A DNA stretch of 64,000 bases, taken from CADEGL01 sp050180485 (GTDB lineage: Bacteria > Pseudomonadota > Alphaproteobacteria > CADEGL01). The stretch spans positions 17,832-81,831 of the forward strand of contig JBFXED010000018.1 in assembly GCA_050180485.1 (NCBI GenBank). The letters are read 5' to 3'. This document shows positions 23,870-31,748 of the stretch, one piece after another; position 1 is the first letter of the stretch, and every line of letters starts with the position of its first letter. The notes beneath the pieces were generated by a model that saw only the letters and a program-made list of their open reading frames with translations, did no database searches and was not told the origin of the DNA. The translations under genes and the position numbers were made by a program.

Positions 23870-25320
23870 CTGACGCGCTCGCCGCGGGGCAGATGCGGGT
23901 CCTTCGGCATCTCGATCGGCGGCAGCTCTTCCTGCAGCAGGTCGCCGATGGTGACGAGGCGCGCGGGTAGGCGCGGGCGCGGCATCATCACCTGTTCGAT
24001 GGGCTGGCCGCTCTGCTGCGCGATGATGGCGGACAGCGTGCGCAGGCAATTGCGCCCCTGGCAGCGGCCCATGGTGGTGCGCGTCGTGCCCTTCAACGCC
24101 GCCGTGCTGCCGAAGCCCGCATCCTGGCGTGCGCGCAGCTCGCCCGCCGTCACGTCCTCGCAGCGGCAGACGATGGTCTCGGGCGTCAGCAGGTCGAGGA
24201 AGGCCGGCGGCATGGCATAGAGCCGTTCGAGGCCGCGGCGGAACGTCTCCACCTTGGCGATCTCGGCTTGGATCGGCGCCTTCAGGCTCGCGGCCTGGTC
24301 GCGCGAGAGCTTGCCCAGGCGCTCGGCAGCGATCACGCCGGCCAATTTGCCCTCGCGCAGGGCCATCTCGACGCCACCGATGCCAGCACCATCGCCAACC
24401 GCCAGCACGCCCGGCCGCGAGGTCTCGAAGTCCGCGCCGCGCACGGGCACCCAGCCGCCGCGCAGCGGTTTCCAGTTCAGCTTGCAGTCCAGGAGGCGCG
24501 CCAGTTCGATGGACGGCATCAGGCCGAAGCCGACCACCAGCAGGTCGGCCTTCACGGTGCGCGTGCGCGACCGGTCCACCTTGCCCGTCTCGTCGATGGG
24601 CGCCAGCACGACCTCATCCAACTCGTCCGTGCCGTGCGCCTCGATCACGGTCCAGCCGGTGCGCAGCTTGGCGCCTGACTTCAGGATGGCCAGGCGATAG
24701 TCGACGGCCTGCCGCACGATCTTGGGCATGGCGACGAGATCGGCGATGGAGCCCGCGAGCCGCTTCAGGATCGGCGCGGCCTCGACCACCTCATGCAACT
24801 CGGCGCCAGCGCGCGCGAGCGTCGCGCCGACCAGCAGCACGAGCGGGCCGTTGCCCGCGACAACAGCGCGGCGGCCGGGGATGACCCGCTGGCCCTTGAG
24901 AAGATTTTGCAGGCCGCCCGCGGTGACGACGCCGGGCAGGGTCCAGCCGGGGAAGGGGGCGGGGCGGTCGTGGGCGCCGGATGCGATGATCGTCAGCTTG
25001 GCGCGAATCCGGCCCGAATCCGCGCCGCGCGCGAAGGCCAGGACGCCGTTCTCCGGCGATTCCCACACCACTGCATCGTTCAGATAGGTGACGCCTTTCT
25101 GGCCGGTGGTGGCATAGAGCGCGTCGGCGCGGCCGCGTTCTTTGTCGAAAACGGTTTCCTGCGTGTGGCGGTAACCTATCGGCAGGCGACGGAAATACTG
25201 GCCGCCGGGCAGCAGATTATCGTCCAGCACGGTGACCGACAGGCCATGCTTCGCGGCTTCCTGCGCGGCGGAAAGGCCCGCGGCGCCCGCGCCGACGACG
25301 ACGAGATCGGTCTCCCTCAT
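23866..25320 (-). CDS. FAD/NAD(P)-binding oxidoreductase with [2Fe-2S] BFD-like domain (HcnB/OoxA/LhpF-type alpha subunit)
   Basis: 484 residues from ATG at 25320 (MRETDLVVVGAGAAG), overlapping the small ferredoxin gene by four bases. The N-terminal dinucleotide motif VVGAGAAGLSAA is followed by the second binding half with VVAGNGPLVLLVGATLARAG and by VLAVGDGAGIGG near 328-339. The C-terminal domain has the BFD-type cysteine set CRCEDV (near 406-411) and MGRCQGRNC (near 438-446). This domain order is that of the alpha subunit of hydrogen-cyanide synthase, opine oxidases and D-hydroxyproline dehydrogenase. Works with the next two gene products as a membrane-associated amino-acid dehydrogenase feeding electrons to respiration. 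Confidence 0.93.
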   Translation of the reverse strand: MRETDLVVVGAGAAGLSAAQEAAKHGLSVTVLDDNLLPGGQYFRRLPIGYRHTQETVFDKERGRADALYATTGQKGVTYLNDAVVWESPENGVLAFARGADSGRIRAKLTIIASGAHDRPAPFPGWTLPGVVTAGGLQNLLKGQRVIPGRRAVVAGNGPLVLLVGATLARAGAELHEVVEAAPILKRLAGSIADLVAMPKIVRQAVDYRLAILKSGAKLRTGWTVIEAHGTDELDEVVLAPIDETGKVDRSRTRTVKADLLVVGFGLMPSIELARLLDCKLNWKPLRGGWVPVRGADFETSRPGVLAVGDGAGIGGVEMALREGKLAGVIAAERLGKLSRDQAASLKAPIQAEIAKVETFRRGLERLYAMPPAFLDLLTPETIVCRCEDVTAGELRARQDAGFGSTAALKGTTRTTMGRCQGRNCLRTLSAIIAQQSGQPIEQVMMPRPRLPARLVTIGDLLQEELPPIEMPKDPHLPRGERVS

Positions 25321-25619
25321 GCCGGGTCTCCCACGCCGTGTTGGGTCTCGACCTTCATGCCCGGCTCGGCCGGCGTCATGCAGGCGCGCACGGCGGGTTT
25401 GCCGTCCACCACCATGATGCATTCCCAGCACACGCCCATGCCGCAATAGAGACCGCGCGGCATCTGGCGCCGTGCTGTCACGCGCGTCTGGCGCTTGCCC
25501 GCGGCCATCAAGGCGGCTGCGATCGATTCGCCGGGGTAGGCGGTGACGGATTCGCCGTTGCAAGTGAATTGGAACGCCGTGCCGCGGTCGATGCCGTCCG
25601 TGATGCGGAAGCCGCTCAT
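25317..25619 (-). CDS. Small (2Fe-2S)-binding subunit (HcnA/OoxC/LhpE-type)
   Basis: 100 residues, normal for the gamma subunit of heterotrimeric hydrogen-cyanide-synthase-like dehydrogenases. It carries the plant-ferredoxin-like Cys cluster GLYCGMGVCWECIMVV near 56-71, followed by a further Cys in VRACMTPAEPG near 77-87. A conserved N-terminal stretch FQFTCNGESVTAYPGESIAAAL precedes the cluster. The start (ATG 25619) overlaps the oxidase gene upstream and the stop overlaps the alpha subunit, so the three subunits are translationally coupled. Confidence 0.93.
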   Translation of the reverse strand: MSGFRITDGIDRGTAFQFTCNGESVTAYPGESIAAALMAAGKRQTRVTARRQMPRGLYCGMGVCWECIMVVDGKPAVRACMTPAEPGMKVETQHGVGDPA

Positions 25620-26761
25620 GCATGTGCCCCGGTCAGAAGACGGGCGGGATCGAAGCGCCCGATGGGAGTGGAAGGCGGTTTACCCAAAATCATTTCGGAG
25701 ATGAGAAGACCCTGCGCCGGGCCGAAGGTAAAGCCGCCGCGTGCGGCGGCGGCGATATAGGCGCCGTCGTTGTTGGGCAGGCGGCCGAAAGCGGGCAGGG
25801 CATCGGGCGCCACGGCCTCGTAGCCAGCCCAGGTGCGCACGAGGCGCAACTTGGCCAGGTCGGGCACCACGCTGACCGCGGTGGTCAGGTTCTGGCCCAG
25901 GCGCACATGGTCGGCGAATTTTTCCATGCCGGCGAAGCGGCCGCGTCCCTGCCAGCCGCCACCGATCAGGATCGTGCCGTTGGCCAGTTGCTTCAGCGAC
26001 AGAATGCCGCCGATATGGGTGATGACGCGATCCAGGATCCTGGGCGCAGGCTCGGTGACCGAGAGCATGTTGACGTCGACATAGATGGGTAGCGCCACGT
26101 CCAGCATGCGCGCGAGCTGACCCGACCAGGGGCCGGCGGTGATGACCAAGGTCTTCACGCGCATCGCACCGCGCTTGGTCTCGATGCGGTAGCCGCCATC
26201 TTCGCGTTTCAGGTCGGTCACTTCGGCATGGCCGACAATGCGGCCGCCGGCCTTGCCGACGGCGGCCGGCAAGGCGCCGCCGGAGAGAAGCGGGCTCGAA
26301 TAGGCATCCTCGGGGCAGAAGGTCGCGGCGCGCACGCTGGTGCTGAGCCAAGGCGCCATGTCGCGTAGCTGGTTGCCCTCCATCCATTCGAAGGCGAGGC
26401 CGCCCTGGCGCTGCTCTTCGGAATATTCGCGCAAATGCGCGACCTCGGCCTCGGTGGTCGCTACGCGCAAACCGCCCGGCTGGCCGAAGCCGACATCGAT
26501 GTCCATTTCGGCGCCGAAGCGCTTCCAGACATCGAGGCTCAGCTTGCAGAGGTCGAGGACCTCGGTGCGTTTGACCTGGAGGGAGAGGGTGCCGGCATTG
26601 GCGCCCGAGGCGTCGCCCCAGGGCACGCCGCGTTCCAGGACCACGACGTCGCGGCCCGCCCGCGCCAGAAACAGCGCGGTGGACATACCCGCGACGCCGC
26701 CGCCCACGACGGCGATCTCGGCGTCGCGGGGCGGCGTCTCGACGAAGACGCTCCCCGCCAT
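25616..26761 (-). CDS. FAD-dependent amino-acid oxidase/dehydrogenase catalytic subunit (DAO family, HcnC/OoxB/LhpB-like)
   Basis: 381 residues from ATG at 26761. N-terminal FAD motif IAVVGGGVAGMSTALFLARAG near 16-36 and the GDASGANAGTLS segment near 49-60 where DAO proteins contact flavin. C-terminal WAGYEAVAPDALPAFGRLP and ARGGFTFGPAQG are typical late DAO motifs. It should oxidise the amino or imino acid while the FeS subunits accept electrons. A DapA-family lyase lies 31 bases upstream in the same direction, as in bacterial hydroxyproline clusters, but the epimerase and semialdehyde dehydrogenase expected for that pathway are not next to it. Confidence 0.93.
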   Translation of the reverse strand: MAGSVFVETPPRDAEIAVVGGGVAGMSTALFLARAGRDVVVLERGVPWGDASGANAGTLSLQVKRTEVLDLCKLSLDVWKRFGAEMDIDVGFGQPGGLRVATTEAEVAHLREYSEEQRQGGLAFEWMEGNQLRDMAPWLSTSVRAATFCPEDAYSSPLLSGGALPAAVGKAGGRIVGHAEVTDLKREDGGYRIETKRGAMRVKTLVITAGPWSGQLARMLDVALPIYVDVNMLSVTEPAPRILDRVITHIGGILSLKQLANGTILIGGGWQGRGRFAGMEKFADHVRLGQNLTTAVSVVPDLAKLRLVRTWAGYEAVAPDALPAFGRLPNNDGAYIAAAARGGFTFGPAQGLLISEMILGKPPSTPIGRFDPARLLTGAHA

Positions 26762-26792
26762 GACGTCGATCGTGGGTCCCGGTAGGCCCCGC

Positions 26793-27719
26793 CTATTCGG
26801 CGGCGAGGCGCTTGCCGGAGCGCTTCACGGGGATTTCGGCCAGACCGGCCTCGATCTTCTTCTTCGTCGCGTCGTCCACGCGCAGATACGGACGGCGCAG
26901 CGTGCCGCCGCCCGCGCGGCCCAGGATCTCCATCGCTTCCTTGACGAAGACGTAGTTGGGCGCGCCCGCGTTGGACAGGAGATGATAGAGGCGGTCCACG
27001 GTCTTCTGCGGGCCCTTGGCCTCTTCCCAACGGCCCTTCGCGCACAGGCCGAAATATTCGACCATGTCGGGGCCGCACACATTGGCCATCATCGAGACGG
27101 TACCGACCGCGCCGCGATGCACGTTCGACATGATGTAGGGCTCGAGGCCGGCGAACATCGCCAGCTTGTTGCCGACGGCATAGATCGTCTCGCTCTTCTG
27201 GTACAGGTCGCGGGTCGAATCCTTGAGCGCCACGATCGTGTCGATCTTCGCCAGGTCGCGCGCCAGCGGGGCATCGATGTTGATGCTGGTCCGCGGCGGG
27301 TTGTTGTAGAGCATGATCGGCAGGCCGACCTTGCCGACTTCCTCGAAATGCGCGATCACCTCACGGCGCGAGGGCAGGGCGTAGGGCGGCGGCAGAACCA
27401 TGCAGCCCGCCATGCCCAGTTTCTTCGCGGCCTTCGTCAGTTCAACGGCCTCGCGCGTGCCGATGGCCGAGGTGCCGGCCAGGACGGGAACGCGGCCCGC
27501 CGTATGCTCCTGCGCCACCGCGAACAGGTCGACGCGCTCCTTGTCGGACAGGGAGAACCATTCGCCGGTCGAGCCCGCGATGATCAAACCGTCCACGCCA
27601 TCGGCGATGAACATGTCGATCATTTTGCGCGTGGCCGCCTCATCGACCGAGCCGTCCTTCGCGAACGGAGTAACACACGCCGGAAACACGCCCTTCCAAT
27701 CGGTCCGAAGCTTCGCCAT
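26793..27719 (-). CDS. Dihydrodipicolinate synthase (DapA) family lyase/deaminase
   Basis: 308-residue class I aldolase-type enzyme that forms a Schiff base with a 2-oxo acid. The pieces are all visible: GSTGEWFSL at 49-57, Tyr138 in MLYNNPPRTS, Lys166 in IVALKDSTRD as the Schiff-base lysine, and AVGTVSMMANV near 208. Relatives include pyrroline-4-hydroxy-2-carboxylate deaminase of hydroxyproline breakdown (LhpC), sugar-acid lyases and DapA itself. The adjacent tripartite dehydrogenase favours the deaminase role; biosynthetic DapA is less likely here. Its promoter region contains operator-like site B. C-terminal tail basic (KRSGKRLAAE). Confidence 0.92.
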   Translation of the reverse strand: MAKLRTDWKGVFPACVTPFAKDGSVDEAATRKMIDMFIADGVDGLIIAGSTGEWFSLSDKERVDLFAVAQEHTAGRVPVLAGTSAIGTREAVELTKAAKKLGMAGCMVLPPPYALPSRREVIAHFEEVGKVGLPIMLYNNPPRTSINIDAPLARDLAKIDTIVALKDSTRDLYQKSETIYAVGNKLAMFAGLEPYIMSNVHRGAVGTVSMMANVCGPDMVEYFGLCAKGRWEEAKGPQKTVDRLYHLLSNAGAPNYVFVKEAMEILGRAGGGTLRRPYLRVDDATKKKIEAGLAEIPVKRSGKRLAAE

Positions 27720-27809
27720 CTGATCCTCTCCCGAAATATCGTTGTGCGGGACGCGTCCTGCGCGCCGCCTTTACAAGCACTCCGTCCTTCATTAGCAGAG
27801 TTGCCTAGA

Positions 27810-27851
27810 GGGTGCGACTCGCGCACCCTAGAATGTATTATATCGCAATAC
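27810..27851. promoter_or_regulatory. Operator region with site B of the GTATT-N7-AATAC set and an adjacent inverted repeat
   Basis: GTATTATATCGCAATAC at 27835-27851 has the same GTATT-N7-AATAC layout as the sites at 20515 and 40890. Just upstream, GGGTGCG (27810-27816) and CGCACCC (27822-27828) form a separate perfect 7-bp inverted repeat. A further partly symmetric stretch, CGTACTGCGATACG, follows at about 27859. The site is 116 bases from the DapA-family start on the minus strand and 52 bases before the thioesterase start on the plus strand, so it could control either. Confidence 0.65.
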
Positions 27852-27902
27852 CTATCATCGTACTGCGATACGCCATCTCCGCCCCGCAAGGACAGGAAAT
27901 CT

Positions 27903-28340
27903 ATGAGCCGGGAACCACTCGAGACACCCGATCCGCGCGACCCTGCGACCTACAAGGTTTGGGAGAGCTATCCGCTTCGCTTCAAGGACCAGGACCTGAT
28001 GCAGCACGTGAACAACGTGGTGTTCAGCCGCCTGTTCGAGAGCAGCCGCATCGAATTCTGGCGCGCGCTGGGGCAGTTTCCGTTCCCGAAGGAAAGTGGC
28101 CTGATCATGGTGCGCGGCGCGATCGACTATCTGCGCCAGCTCCACTATCCGGACACGGTGAAGATCGGCACGCGCATCAAGCAGATCGGCACGTCTTCTC
28201 TGCGGGTGCGCCAGGCGCTGTTCAACGGCAAAGGCGAGTGCTGCGCCCTTTCCGAATCGGTTAGCGCCCACGCCCACTATGCCAGCAGCAAGTCTTCGCC
28301 TATCCCGGACAAGCTCCGCAAAATTCTCGAATCGGCCTGA
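27903..28340 (+). CDS. Acyl-CoA thioesterase (4HBT hotdog) 1
   Basis: 145 residues from ATG at 27903 (MSREPLETPDPRDP) with AAGGACAGGA upstream; the much longer open frame covering this start begins far upstream and only reads antisense to the oxidase and DapA genes. Family motif: YPLRFKDQDLMQHVNNVVFSR near 23-43, in which Asp/Gln and the HVNN turn mark the 4HBT active site, then RIEFWRALGQF and RGAIDYLRQLHYPD. Followed eight bases later by a clear paralog. Likely hydrolyses a short or branched acyl-CoA made by neighbouring pathways. Confidence 0.92.
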   Translation: MSREPLETPDPRDPATYKVWESYPLRFKDQDLMQHVNNVVFSRLFESSRIEFWRALGQFPFPKESGLIMVRGAIDYLRQLHYPDTVKIGTRIKQIGTSSLRVRQALFNGKGECCALSESVSAHAHYASSKSSPIPDKLRKILESA

Positions 28341-28348
28341 GGCACAAA

Positions 28349-28780
28349 ATGGCGCACGAAATCCCCGCCCATCTCGGCGACAAGGCCTCGTACAAATTCT
28401 GGCGCGAGAACAAGACGCGTTTCGCCGACATGGATCTTACGACCCATGTGGATCAGTCGGTCTACGTCACGCTGTTTCAGGACGCGCGCATCCAGTTCTG
28501 GAAATGGGCGGAGCATGACATCATGGGGCCGGTGAACGGCTTGGTCATGGTGCGCTTCTCGGTCGATATCGTGCGCGCCATCGAGCATCCGACCACGACG
28601 CGCATCGGTACGCGCATTACCAAGATGGGCAACAGTTCTGTCGCCTACGGACAGGGCATGTGGGACGCCGCCGGCAATTTTTGCGCGATCGCGGAAGCCG
28701 TGAACGTGCAGGTCGACCTCAAAACCGGCAAGGCCGTGCCGTGGGACGCGGGTCTGAAGAAGCGCCTGCTCGCGCTCTGA
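28349..28780 (+). CDS. Acyl-CoA thioesterase (4HBT hotdog) 2
   Basis: 143 residues, second of two adjacent hotdog thioesterases. The active-site segment is KTRFADMDLTTHVDQSVYVT near 24-43; the HVNN of the first copy is HVDQ here, so substrate choice or activity may differ. Other shared blocks: FQDARIQFWKWAEHD and VRFSVDIVRAIEHPTTTRIGTR. Start ATG at 28349 follows the previous stop by eight bases, so the two are probably co-translated and may form hetero-oligomers. Confidence 0.9.
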   Translation: MAHEIPAHLGDKASYKFWRENKTRFADMDLTTHVDQSVYVTLFQDARIQFWKWAEHDIMGPVNGLVMVRFSVDIVRAIEHPTTTRIGTRITKMGNSSVAYGQGMWDAAGNFCAIAEAVNVQVDLKTGKAVPWDAGLKKRLLAL

Positions 28781-28845
28781 TTTCCCGAACCACCTGCCCG
28801 GCCGCGCATTGACCCGGTGAAGGTCATGAAGCGGAGAAGGCAGCT

Positions 28846-29283
28846 ATGTCCCGTGTCGTCGGCATCGACCATCTCGTCATCCGGGTCGGCAACTACAAAA
28901 AGTCCAAATCGTTCTACGGCGCCCTGTTCAAGTTCCTGGGCTTCGAGGTCTCGGACGAATACGACGAGGCCATCGGCTGGACCAACGGCAAGACGCGCTT
29001 CTGGATCTACCCGGCCGACGCACAGGGGCGGAAGCGCAAGCACCGCGATGGTGATATCGGATTCCACCATTACGCGTTCCAACTGCGCAGCCGGAAGGAC
29101 GTCGACGCGCTGGAGGTATTCCTCAATCGCCGCAAGGTGAAGATCGTCGATCCGGCCAAGGAGTATTACGACGACTACTACGCCGTGTTCTTCCTTGACC
29201 CCGACGGGCACAAGCTGGAAGGCATGAAATACGGCGAGCGTCGCGCCAAGGCCGCCAAGAAAGGCGTGCGCGGGAAGGCTTGA
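28846..29283 (+). CDS. VOC/glyoxalase-fold protein
   Basis: 145 residues, two beta-alpha-beta-beta-beta units of the vicinal-oxygen-chelate fold. Possible metal ligands are His9 (GIDHLVIRV), a His in GFHHYAFQL near 73-81 and Glu in FFLDPDGHKLEGMKYG near 118-133. This arrangement fits lyases, dioxygenases or fosfomycin-type proteins, and the sequence does not decide between them. It lies in a plus-strand run after two thioesterases. The last residues are basic (RAKAAKKGVRGKA). Confidence 0.9.
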   Translation: MSRVVGIDHLVIRVGNYKKSKSFYGALFKFLGFEVSDEYDEAIGWTNGKTRFWIYPADAQGRKRKHRDGDIGFHHYAFQLRSRKDVDALEVFLNRRKVKIVDPAKEYYDDYYAVFFLDPDGHKLEGMKYGERRAKAAKKGVRGKA

Positions 29284-29363
29284 TTCGCGGAGACTTCGCC
29301 GCATCCTTGGTGTAATCGTTCGCCGCCGCACGATGCGGCGCGTTCGCACACAGCAAGGTCGCC

Positions 29364-30053
29364 ATGCCCCCGCTCGATCCCAAAACCGTTCCGGTCCTCG
29401 ACGCCATCGCCGGCCGCAAGTCGGTTCGCCGCTTCCTGCCCGATCCCGTGCCGGAAGAGACGGTGCGGAAGATCCTGGAGGTGTCGGCGCGGGCGCCGTC
29501 GGGCACAAATTCGCAGCCTTGGTTCGTGCACGTCGCCATGGGTGCCGCGCGCGACCGGGTCAGCCGCGAAGTGCTGGCCGCGGCCAAGGCCGGCGAGCGC
29601 AAGGAGGAGTATGAATATTCGCCGCACCCGTGGTTCGAACCCTATGTCTCACGCCGTCGCAAGGTGGGCTACGACCTCTACGCGCTTTACGGCATCAAGA
29701 AGGAAGACATGCCCGCGCGCACGGCGGCTGCTCTGCGCAACTTCGAATTCTTCGGTGCGCCGGTCGGCCTGTTCTTCAGCATGGACCGTAGGCTGCTCTA
29801 TGGTTCCTGGCTCGATGTCGGCATGTTCATGCAGAACGTGATGGTGGCGGCGCGCGGTTTCGGGCTCGAGACCTGTCCGCAGGAAGCCTGGTGCTCCTAC
29901 GGCCCCGCCGTGCGGCGCGCGCTCGACATCCCGGACGACCAGGTACTGATGTCCGGCATGTCGCTCGGCTATGAGGACAAGGGCGCGCCGGAAAACAAAC
30001 TTGTCACCGTGCGCGAGCCCGTCGACGGCTTTGCAAAGTTCCTGAAGGACTGA
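29364..30053 (+). CDS. Nitroreductase family FMN-dependent oxidoreductase
   Basis: 229 residues from ATG at 29364, AAGGTCG upstream. Reduces nitro groups, quinones or enones with NAD(P)H. FMN-phosphate contact RKSVRRF at 18-24, SARAPSGTNSQPWFVHV near 41-57 (the conserved Pro-Ser-Gly-Asn region), and GLETCPQEAWCSY near 168-180. Longer than the minimal family fold because of a 30-residue insertion around YEYSPHPWFEPYVSRRR. Faces convergently onto the beta-CASP gene with four bases between the stops; no terminator between them. Confidence 0.92.
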   Translation: MPPLDPKTVPVLDAIAGRKSVRRFLPDPVPEETVRKILEVSARAPSGTNSQPWFVHVAMGAARDRVSREVLAAAKAGERKEEYEYSPHPWFEPYVSRRRKVGYDLYALYGIKKEDMPARTAAALRNFEFFGAPVGLFFSMDRRLLYGSWLDVGMFMQNVMVAARGFGLETCPQEAWCSYGPAVRRALDIPDDQVLMSGMSLGYEDKGAPENKLVTVREPVDGFAKFLKD

Positions 30054-30056
30054 TGC

Positions 30057-31634
30057 TCAATTGAGAATTCGGCGTGCTCGTTGCAGCAGTCGTGCGCGCA
30101 AAGCATCGTCGCCCAGTGCATCAAGATGATGCTGGAGGTCGAGCACGAACGCCGCGTAGTCGTTGTGCCAGTCGCGCCCGGCGGCCACCTCTTCCATGGC
30201 GTAGGGCGCCAGCCGTGGGGGCGGCCCGGCGGCGATACGCGATGGTCGGCCGACCCGATCGAGAAGGTAGGTCTGGTCGAGTTGGGGTACGAAGACGCGC
30301 GACGACGGCACGCCCAGCCCGGCGACGGCTTCCGCGAAGGCGGCTAATGCCCGCTCCTCGCCATGCGTCACGAACACACCGCCCACGACCGGCAGCCGCT
30401 CCTTCACCCATTCGAGCAAATCGTCCCGTCCCGCATGGCCGGAATAGATGTCGGTCTGACGGATGCGGGCACGCACCGCGACCTCGCTGCCATGGATGCG
30501 TACCGACTGGGCGCCGTTCGCGAGCAGATGTCCGAGCGTGCCCGGCGCCTGGTAGCCGACGAGCAATACGGTCGCCTCGGCCCGCCACAGGTTGTTGACC
30601 AGATGGCCGCGGATGCGGCCGGCATCGCACATGCCGCTGCCGGCGATGATGATGGCACCGGCGGTGACGCGCACAAGCGCCATGCTGTCCTGGACCTCCT
30701 CGACGAAGCGAACGTTGGGCGCGCGTAGGGATGTGCCGAGATGGCGCTCGAAAACCTCCGTGGCGTGGATGGCCAGCGGCGAATCGAGGAAGACGTGAAG
30801 GTTCGGTATCTCTTGCCGCCGTATCAGCGCGGCCAGATCGAACAGAAGCTCCTGCGTCCGTTCTACGGCGAAGGCGGGAATCAGCAGATTACCGCCGGCC
30901 GCCATGGCGGCCCGCACTTCGGCGGCCAGAGCCGATTGGCGCTCGGGCTGGGGGATCGTCTTGCGGTCCCGGTTGCCGTAGGTGGCCTCGACGACGAGGT
31001 AGTCGATATTTTCCGGCGAGGCGGGATCGGCGTGGAACGGCTTGTGCCCGCCGCCGAGGTCGCCGGAGAACAAGAGGCGCAGAAGGCGCTTGTCCGCATT
31101 GCCCGTCATCACTTCCAACTCGACGGATGCCGAGCCCAGAATGTGGCCGGCATTCCAGAAGCGGGCGCGCACGCCCTCCGCCACTTCGATCCACCGGTCC
31201 AACGGCGCCGCGCGCAGGGACTTGGCGCAGGCCTCGCCATCGGCGCGGCCATAGATTGGCGTGACCGCTGGTCGCCCGCGTTGCTGGTTGCGCCGATTCA
31301 GTCGCTCGACCTCCGATTCCTGAATGGTGCCTGAATCGGGCAGCAGCCAACCGAGCAGATCGACGGTCGGCGCGGTCGCGATGATCGGCCCGCTGTAACC
31401 CTGCTTGCGCAACTTGGGTAGCAGGCCGGAATGGTCGAGATGCGCGTGGGTGATTAGGACCGCGTCGATCCGCGCGGGATCGAAGGGCAGGGGGCCATAG
31501 TTGAGGGTGCGCAGTGTTTTGGGGCCCTGGAACATGCCGCAATCGATCAGCACGCGGCCGAGCGGATGCTCCAGCAGATAGCACGAGCCTGTGACGGTTC
31601 CGGCCGCACCGCAGAAGCGAAGGGCGACGGTCAT
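30057..31634 (-). CDS. Beta-CASP metallo-beta-lactamase-fold hydrolase (RNase/CPSF-like)
   Basis: 525 residues. Zinc ligands of motif 2 are His63, His65, Asp67 and His68 in LITHAHLDHSG; FSGDLGGGHKPF near 188-200 provides a further ligand and FWNAGHILGSASVEL contains another His. The beta-CASP insert follows with FAVERTQELLFDLAAL and the motif-B-type IIIAGSGMCDAGRIRGHL, then TDIYSGHAGRDDLLEW and VFVTHGEERAL for the last His motifs. Related proteins process RNA 3-prime ends or act as 5-prime exonucleases. Not obviously linked to the catabolic genes around it; downstream gene of a minus-strand group. Confidence 0.92.
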   Translation of the reverse strand: MTVALRFCGAAGTVTGSCYLLEHPLGRVLIDCGMFQGPKTLRTLNYGPLPFDPARIDAVLITHAHLDHSGLLPKLRKQGYSGPIIATAPTVDLLGWLLPDSGTIQESEVERLNRRNQQRGRPAVTPIYGRADGEACAKSLRAAPLDRWIEVAEGVRARFWNAGHILGSASVELEVMTGNADKRLLRLLFSGDLGGGHKPFHADPASPENIDYLVVEATYGNRDRKTIPQPERQSALAAEVRAAMAAGGNLLIPAFAVERTQELLFDLAALIRRQEIPNLHVFLDSPLAIHATEVFERHLGTSLRAPNVRFVEEVQDSMALVRVTAGAIIIAGSGMCDAGRIRGHLVNNLWRAEATVLLVGYQAPGTLGHLLANGAQSVRIHGSEVAVRARIRQTDIYSGHAGRDDLLEWVKERLPVVGGVFVTHGEERALAAFAEAVAGLGVPSSRVFVPQLDQTYLLDRVGRPSRIAAGPPPRLAPYAMEEVAAGRDWHNDYAAFVLDLQHHLDALGDDALRARLLQRARRILN

Positions 31635-31748
31635 GACGATGGCTCGTGCCGCGCGGCGTTCGGCGATGCGGTCATGAGCAGGCTGCCCGCTTTGATTTCC
31701 ATGGGACGAGTGTACCTGTCCGCTCGCCCCAGGAAACTGAAAGCGCGC

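Noticed and set aside
26340..28340. A 666-codon plus-strand frame that would fuse 500 residues to the first thioesterase
   Set aside because: The extra part is antisense to the oxidase and DapA-family genes; the thioesterase has its own start and ribosome-binding site at 27903.
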